Made by a program: the position numbers and the translations under genes | Notes under the pieces: generated by a model | What the model was told of the DNA's origin: nothing | Databases searched by the model: none | What the model saw: the letters and a program-made list of their open reading frames with translations, nothing else | Source: Cytophagales bacterium | Lineage (GTDB): Bacteria > Bacteroidota > Bacteroidia > Cytophagales > Cyclobacteriaceae | Length of the DNA stretch: 46,679 bases | Reading direction: 5' to 3' | Assembly (NCBI GenBank): GCA_022360055.1 | Contig: JAKSDO010000034.1 | Span: forward strand, 1 to 46,679 | Part shown: in pieces, positions 42,516 through 46,679 of the stretch | Position numbering within the stretch: the stretch's first letter is position 1 | How the letters are laid out: each line of letters starts with the position of its first letter

Positions 42516-44234
42516 ATGAAAAATATAAATGCAATTATATTACCAATTCTATTCATCGCCGGCCTTTTCTACACCTGTGGAGACGATTACTACACCATCA
42601 AACCTAAAGGACAGGCATCTTTATCGACCTTCTACAGCAAAGATGGAGTAAATGCGCTGCTCACCGGCGCTTATGCTGTAGTTGATGGCGGAAATACCCG
42701 TTCAGGTTCAATCTGGGCTGCATCTGTTACAAACTGGGTTTGGGGAAGTGTTGCTTCAGACGATGCCTATAAAGGCTCATCATCCGGTGATCAGGCAACG
42801 ATCAATCCGGTTGAAGGCTTTTTTGCAGATGCGGACAACGGTTATGTGTCCAATCACTGGAGGGCACTTTACGATGGCATTGTCCGATGTAACGATGTCA
42901 TGCTTGTACTTCCCGAAGCCAAAGGTATGACCGACGCAGAGAAAACATCCGCAGCCGCTCAGGCCCGTTTTATCCGGGCCCACTTGTACTTTGAATTAAC
43001 CAAGGTTCACCAAAAGGTGCCCTGGATTGATGAAAACACCGAAAATGCGACTGTCGTTCCAAATGACCACATCGTTTGGCCTGAAATCGAGGCAGACCTT
43101 CAATTTGCCGCATCAAACCTTCCGACAAACTGGCCGGGAGAGCCCGGACGTGCTACTCAATGGGCTGCTAAGACCATGTTGGCCCAGGTGTACATGTTCC
43201 AGAGTAAATTTAATGAAGCGAAAACACTCCTGAGCGATGTTGTATATAATGGCGGTTTTACCCTGATGGATAGCTATGAAAAGAATTACCTGGCGGCAAC
43301 ACGCAACAACACCGAATCAATCCTTGAAATTCAGTATGCGGTCAACGACGGATCAAATGGATCGTACAACGCGGGCTGGGGAGATGCGTTGAATTTCCCC
43401 CACGGTGGTAAAATCGGGACTTGCTGCGGTTTTTTCCAGCCCTCCCAAAACTTTGTGAATGCCTTTAAAACCGATGCAAACGGGCTTCCGTTGCTCGATA
43501 CGTTCAACGATGAAATCTTGCCCTGGGCAGATGTATGGAACGGAGAAGCTTACTCAAAAGATTTCTATCCCGGAAATGTTGATCCCCGGCTGGACCATAC
43601 TGTCGGACGCCCCGGTGTGCCTTACCTTGACTGGGGGCCGATTGATGACCGCCAGCCGGTACGCGACATCCAAAATGGCGGGCCCTATCACTTCAAGAAA
43701 AATATGTTCCTGAAAGCAGACAAAGGTACCGGCAGTACCACTACGGGCTGGGCCACCGGTGTCAACAACAACTCATTCCGCAAATACCGCCTGGCAAACG
43801 CAATGCTCTGGCTTGCCGAATGCGCCGCCGAAACCGGCGACCTGCCCCTCGCATTGAGCATGGTGAACCAAATCCGTGAACGAGCCAAAAACAGTGATGT
43901 AGTAACTTTTGACGACGGTACTCCTGCCGCAAACTACATGGTTGAACCCTATCCTGATTTTTCATCAAAAGAGTTCGCGCTAAAGGCGATCCGTCACGAA
44001 ATGCGCCTTGAGTTCGGCATGGAAGGATACCGTTTTTTTGACCTGGTACGCTGGGGAATCGCAGCAGAAATAATCAATGACTACTTACAAGTTGAAGGCC
44101 GGTTTATGGGACACCTTAGCGGTAAAACCTTTGTTGCCGGCAAACATGAATACTGGCCAGTGCCTCAAACACAAATAGACCTTTCCGTTGATGAAACCGG
44201 AGCAAGTGTATTAACCCAGACTCCAGGCTATTAG
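42516..44234 (+). CDS. SusD/RagB-family outer-membrane lipoprotein (second locus)
   Basis: 572 residues; signal peptide with Cys21 (LFIAGLFYTC, Thr at -1, a weaker lipobox). SusD-like blocks include TAAQAR-like SAAAQARFIRAHLYFELTKV, AAKTMLAQVYMFQSKFNEAK, and the C-terminal HEMRLEFGMEGYRFFDLVRW then EYWPVPQTQIDLS. It follows susC by 20 bp in the normal way, unlike the first locus. No polysaccharide-degrading enzyme lies downstream in the window, so the target glycan is unknown. Confidence 0.96.
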   Translation: MKNINAIILPILFIAGLFYTCGDDYYTIKPKGQASLSTFYSKDGVNALLTGAYAVVDGGNTRSGSIWAASVTNWVWGSVASDDAYKGSSSGDQATINPVEGFFADADNGYVSNHWRALYDGIVRCNDVMLVLPEAKGMTDAEKTSAAAQARFIRAHLYFELTKVHQKVPWIDENTENATVVPNDHIVWPEIEADLQFAASNLPTNWPGEPGRATQWAAKTMLAQVYMFQSKFNEAKTLLSDVVYNGGFTLMDSYEKNYLAATRNNTESILEIQYAVNDGSNGSYNAGWGDALNFPHGGKIGTCCGFFQPSQNFVNAFKTDANGLPLLDTFNDEILPWADVWNGEAYSKDFYPGNVDPRLDHTVGRPGVPYLDWGPIDDRQPVRDIQNGGPYHFKKNMFLKADKGTGSTTTGWATGVNNNSFRKYRLANAMLWLAECAAETGDLPLALSMVNQIRERAKNSDVVTFDDGTPAANYMVEPYPDFSSKEFALKAIRHEMRLEFGMEGYRFFDLVRWGIAAEIINDYLQVEGRFMGHLSGKTFVAGKHEYWPVPQTQIDLSVDETGASVLTQTPGY

Positions 44235-44257
44235 GACCTGCTGAAATTTAGAAGAAA

Positions 44258-44285
44258 GGGCTGCCTGTCATGGGATGGGCAGCTC
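44258..44285 (+). terminator. Putative terminator hairpin after susD (second locus)
   Basis: GGGCTGCC (44258-44265) pairs with GGCAGCTC (44278-44285), 8 bp with one G.U pair, 24 bp after the susD stop. It is followed by TCAAAAAATCC rather than a U-run, so efficiency on the plus strand is uncertain. Confidence 0.45.
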
Positions 44286-44734
44286 TCAAAAAATCCTCCG
44301 GTAGTCCGACTAAAACAGGTTGAAGAAGAAAGCTGGTATGCGCCGCAAAAAGTTGAACTTTGGGTAACCGCAAAAGATGGAAAACATTACAAATCAGCTA
44401 TTTGGAAGCCCCGGTTGGGGAGTAAAAATTCCGGGATAAATGAAAATCCAGTTGCGCCATTAATAGAATTGCCGATGCGATGGATATCGCTGTGCGATTA
44501 GAAATGAAATTGAGGAAGAGAAGATTGCCCGGTCCTTCTATCAACTTGCTGCCGCTGCCGTTTAATTCTTAAAATCAATGCTCCGGGGGCTAGTTATACC
44601 CTTCCTTTCATTCTTGAGTTTGCCCTTTTCTTTTGATTTTTGCCAGGTGTTCGCGCATTAAGTTGAAACTTAGATCTTCAATTTTGTGAAAACTATTTAC
44701 TCTGTCATCGAAAGGAATGTGGGCAGTGAGTTGA
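44286..44734. other. Intergenic region with short coding-like relics
   Basis: About 450 bp between the susD terminator and the broken dehydrogenase gene. A plus-strand frame near 44308-44440 reads QVEEESWYAPQKVELWVTAK and continues DGKHYKSAIW before stopping, which looks like a fragment of a carbohydrate-binding or discoidin-type domain; this is weak. A minus-strand frame near 44600-44720 (SFHKIEDLSFNLMREHLAKI) is unassigned. No intact gene. Confidence 0.3.
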
Positions 44735-45285
44735 ATAAGCAAGGATCCGATTTTTCAATTTCTTTTGGCATTATTGGAACCATCTTTCCAATACTTGTTT
44801 CGACCATGCCGACATAATCCCGAACGGGTATTTTTTGAATGATTTTTTTTCGAGTTCTTCGAAAGCAATTTCCGAAGCATTTCTCATACTTTCCGCTAAT
44901 ATTATATCAAGAGGAGCATCGGGGAATAATATGTATCTTCTTTCAATCCCCTTCGCAATAACTGGGAAAATATACCTGAAGGCATTTTTCCCCACGGAAA
45001 CAGCAAGCAGAGCACAATGGGCAACAGCATAAATCACTTTATCTGTTTCATTTACAGAAATACCCGATACGTTCTTAACTTCCAAAACCTGTTCAACTTC
45101 CGATTTAATAATGACCTGATATGATTGCCGGCGGTTAAGCTCCGAAACTATGGTTTGGTTTATATCAATAAAACCACCATATGGCCCACTCTGCTAAATA
45201 GTTGTGCAATAAATGATTTGCCTATCTTACCAGCACCAAAAATGGCGATTTTTTTATTTTCCAATTTGCTTAAGGTATTTTTCAT
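44735..45285 (-). pseudogene. Broken mannitol-1-phosphate 5-dehydrogenase-like gene
   Basis: From ATG 45285 the frame reads KKIAIFGAGKIGKSFIAQLF then SRVGHMVVLL; after a one-base shift at the T-run near 45171 it continues IDINQTIVSELNRRQSYQVI, APLDIILAESMRNA; after another shift at the A-run near 44833 it reads RDYVGMVETSIGKMVPIMP. These are hallmark blocks of MtlD-type polyol-phosphate dehydrogenases (Rossmann FGAGNIGRSF, GLVETSIGKMVPIMP). The remaining ~200 residues of the family are absent, so the gene is also truncated. It overlaps the end of the PfkB pseudogene upstream and shares its damage type. Confidence 0.75.
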
Positions 45286-46430
45286 GATAAGCTTTAATCT
45301 TCTGCCATTTTTCCCCAACTTCTTTTTCGAAATAAGTCCCACCCAGGTAAAAACAAGCAAATCCTCCTGATACAATGCCAAGAACAACGACGGCTTCTAG
45401 GTTTAACTTATTAGCTTTTAGTTGCCGGGCTATTCCTACAACAAAACCACCGACAAAATTGTCGCTGCACCCTGTGGTATCTCCCCGAGTATACTTTAGT
45501 TGATCATTGGAGATATCCTTTGATATTGGCATTTCGGTTAAGCTTAGCCTGGGGAATATGTTGCCAGAAGAATATAACAAGATATTGTTGGCTCCATTGG
45601 TAATAATAAAGCAGGTACTTTTTCGCTGATAAAATATTCTGATGCTTTTTTAACAGCATCTGTTCCACTTATTTTTAGGGCTTCTTCGTGATCTACTATC
45701 AATAAGTCAATCAGTGGAAAACTTTTTTCTGTCTCAACCAATGGCCATGGTTTGCCTGGATTGTTTTTTTCATTCCTGAAATCGAAAACTGTATGGACAA
45801 TAGTAAGACATCCGTTTCTTTTTGCTTTTTCAAGTAAGATTTGGAGTTTATCATGGATATTTGGTACCAAGGCAGTCCCTCCAAATACAGTGATATAAGA
45901 ATTGAAAAACGAGTCATCAATATTTCCGGGTTTAAAGTCCTTGGCAATACCGATATTGTTGATAAATGCTCTTTCTCCCTTTCCCCCGGCATACCTGGGA
46001 TCCAAAAGGACAAGCGTATAAGGAGTTAAGTCTTCCCTTTGTTGATATGATTCTGTATTTAACTGTGTTTTTTCAATGACTCCAACAGGTAATTTGCAGC
46101 TTCATCATTACCGTAAAAGCCAAAAAATTTAACTTCAGCATGCTCATATGCTAATATCTGGGAAGCGTGGATCAGGGAAACAATATCGGGCCCGCCAATG
46201 TTAATTGAGTCAGGTTCTTTGCCTCCTGTAAGTTCGGATAAGATATTTGAAAACCTTTTTTTAGTCAGTTGTTCAAATTCATGAGTAAATACTAATCTTC
46301 CTGGGCTAATACCTCCATCGTCGATAAACTTTGATTCATATTTTTTGAAAACCGGACTGCCAAAATCAATATCTGGATAAAGGTAGTCAACTAAAGAACG
46401 ACCTATTCCGGTAATTACAATATTATTCAT
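45254..46430 (-). pseudogene. Broken PfkB-family sugar kinase gene
   Basis: From ATG 46430 (MNNIVITGIGRSLVDYLYPD) the protein reads FFGFYGNDEAANYLLESL; after a one-base shift at the A-run near 46070 it continues TQLNTESYQQ, LLDPRYAGGKGERAFINNIG; after another at the T-run near 45609 it reads FIITNGANNILLYSSGN and ends with RGDTTGCSDNFVGGF, the catalytic PfkB signature (normally DTTGAGDxFxxG). All functional blocks are present if both shifts are corrected, so the break is recent or a sequencing error. It lies just upstream of, and overlaps, the dehydrogenase gene: a sugar/polyol catabolic pair. Confidence 0.8.
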
Positions 46431-46679
46431 CGATTGACTGATTTTATATTTTCACAAACAACTTCTGCTTATACATCCAATAACAGATGTGTTCTCCAGG
46501 AACAAATAATGATAGCAATTTTTTTTGACGCATGCTTGATCCTGCCAGAGCAGGCCCACTGTGTAGCCTTCCCTTTTTTAGGACAGCTCTAAGTTCAACT
46601 TTTTTCATTTTAATATTACTATTAAGGCTGTTAATTGTGGTAAAGTTAGGCGGCTGGTTTGTGCACGGGCACTTTTCCA
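46431..46679. other. Right-edge intergenic region
   Basis: About 250 bp upstream of the kinase gene. A 54-codon minus-strand frame (46444-46608, MKKVELRAVLKKGRLHSGPA...) ends 13 bp before the kinase start but has no recognisable family and could be chance. The rest is AT-rich and probably contains the kinase promoter. Confidence 0.35.

Noticed and set aside
46444-46608. 54-codon frame before the PfkB gene
   Set aside because: No family resemblance; could be a relic or chance frame in an AT-rich region.
1-46679. CRISPR array, prophage, integron or tRNA/rRNA genes
   Set aside because: I saw no regularly spaced repeats, no phage structural genes, no integrase and no cloverleaf sequences.

Overview
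The window looks like the chromosome of a Bacteroidota member, probably a Cytophagales-type marine or soil polysaccharide degrader. This rests on two SusC/SusD pairs with N-terminal STN domains, two FecR anti-sigma/ECF sigma pairs, Tat- and lipoprotein-exported sugar enzymes, many FG-GAP/ASPIC-UnbV proteins, and no phage or ribosomal genes. No tRNA, rRNA or CRISPR array is visible. Nearly everything from 1 to 37.7 kb is on the minus strand; the second SusCD system (37.8-44.2 kb) is on the plus strand.

Region 1 (1-11.3 kb, minus) is a polysaccharide utilisation locus: ECF sigma factor, FecR anti-sigma, SusC with STN domain, SusD, then lyases (a truncated heparinase N-domain, an intact heparinase II/III-like lyase, a GH32 C-terminal relic, and a PL8-like lyase running off the left edge). 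Two lyases suggest a uronic-acid-containing glycan, possibly a glycosaminoglycan or similar sulfated or acidic polysaccharide; this is inference.

Region 2 (11.3-24.5 kb, minus) carries a Tat-exported Gfo/Idh/MocA oxidoreductase, a lipoprotein with a SAM-methyltransferase fold, a GH106-like glycoside hydrolase, and two very large FG-GAP proteins (one with TPRs and an ASPIC/UnbV domain). Region 3 (24.5-35.4 kb, minus) is a tightly packed, unusual operon-like array: CRTAC1-type FG-GAP/ASPIC lipoprotein, HzsA-like PD40 lipoprotein with one heme motif, YVTN propeller with three heme motifs, a Reg_prop-like beta-propeller, a RidA-family protein, and two periplasmic LivK-type binding proteins flanking a DAHP synthase. 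No ABC permease or ATPase gene is present. Its intergenic gaps have been colonised by decayed four-helix-bundle (S23) and GIY-YIG genes and by small palindromic repeats.

Region 4 (36-44.3 kb) has a PA14-like lipoprotein, then an ECF sigma gene (minus) divergent from FecR-SusC-SusD (plus). Region 5 (44.3-46.7 kb) is AT-rich and holds broken mannitol-phosphate-dehydrogenase-like and PfkB-kinase genes, each interrupted by one-base homopolymer shortenings.

The most novel signal is a pair of structured ~90-bp elements (A and B) found next to each other at two loci, in opposite order (B-A before susD, A-B before the GH106-like gene). Each begins with ATGAAAC and ends exactly at the next ATGAAA, so they sit precisely on the start codons of the downstream genes. 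Hairpin positions are conserved with a compensatory base change, while the short peptides they could encode are not conserved.
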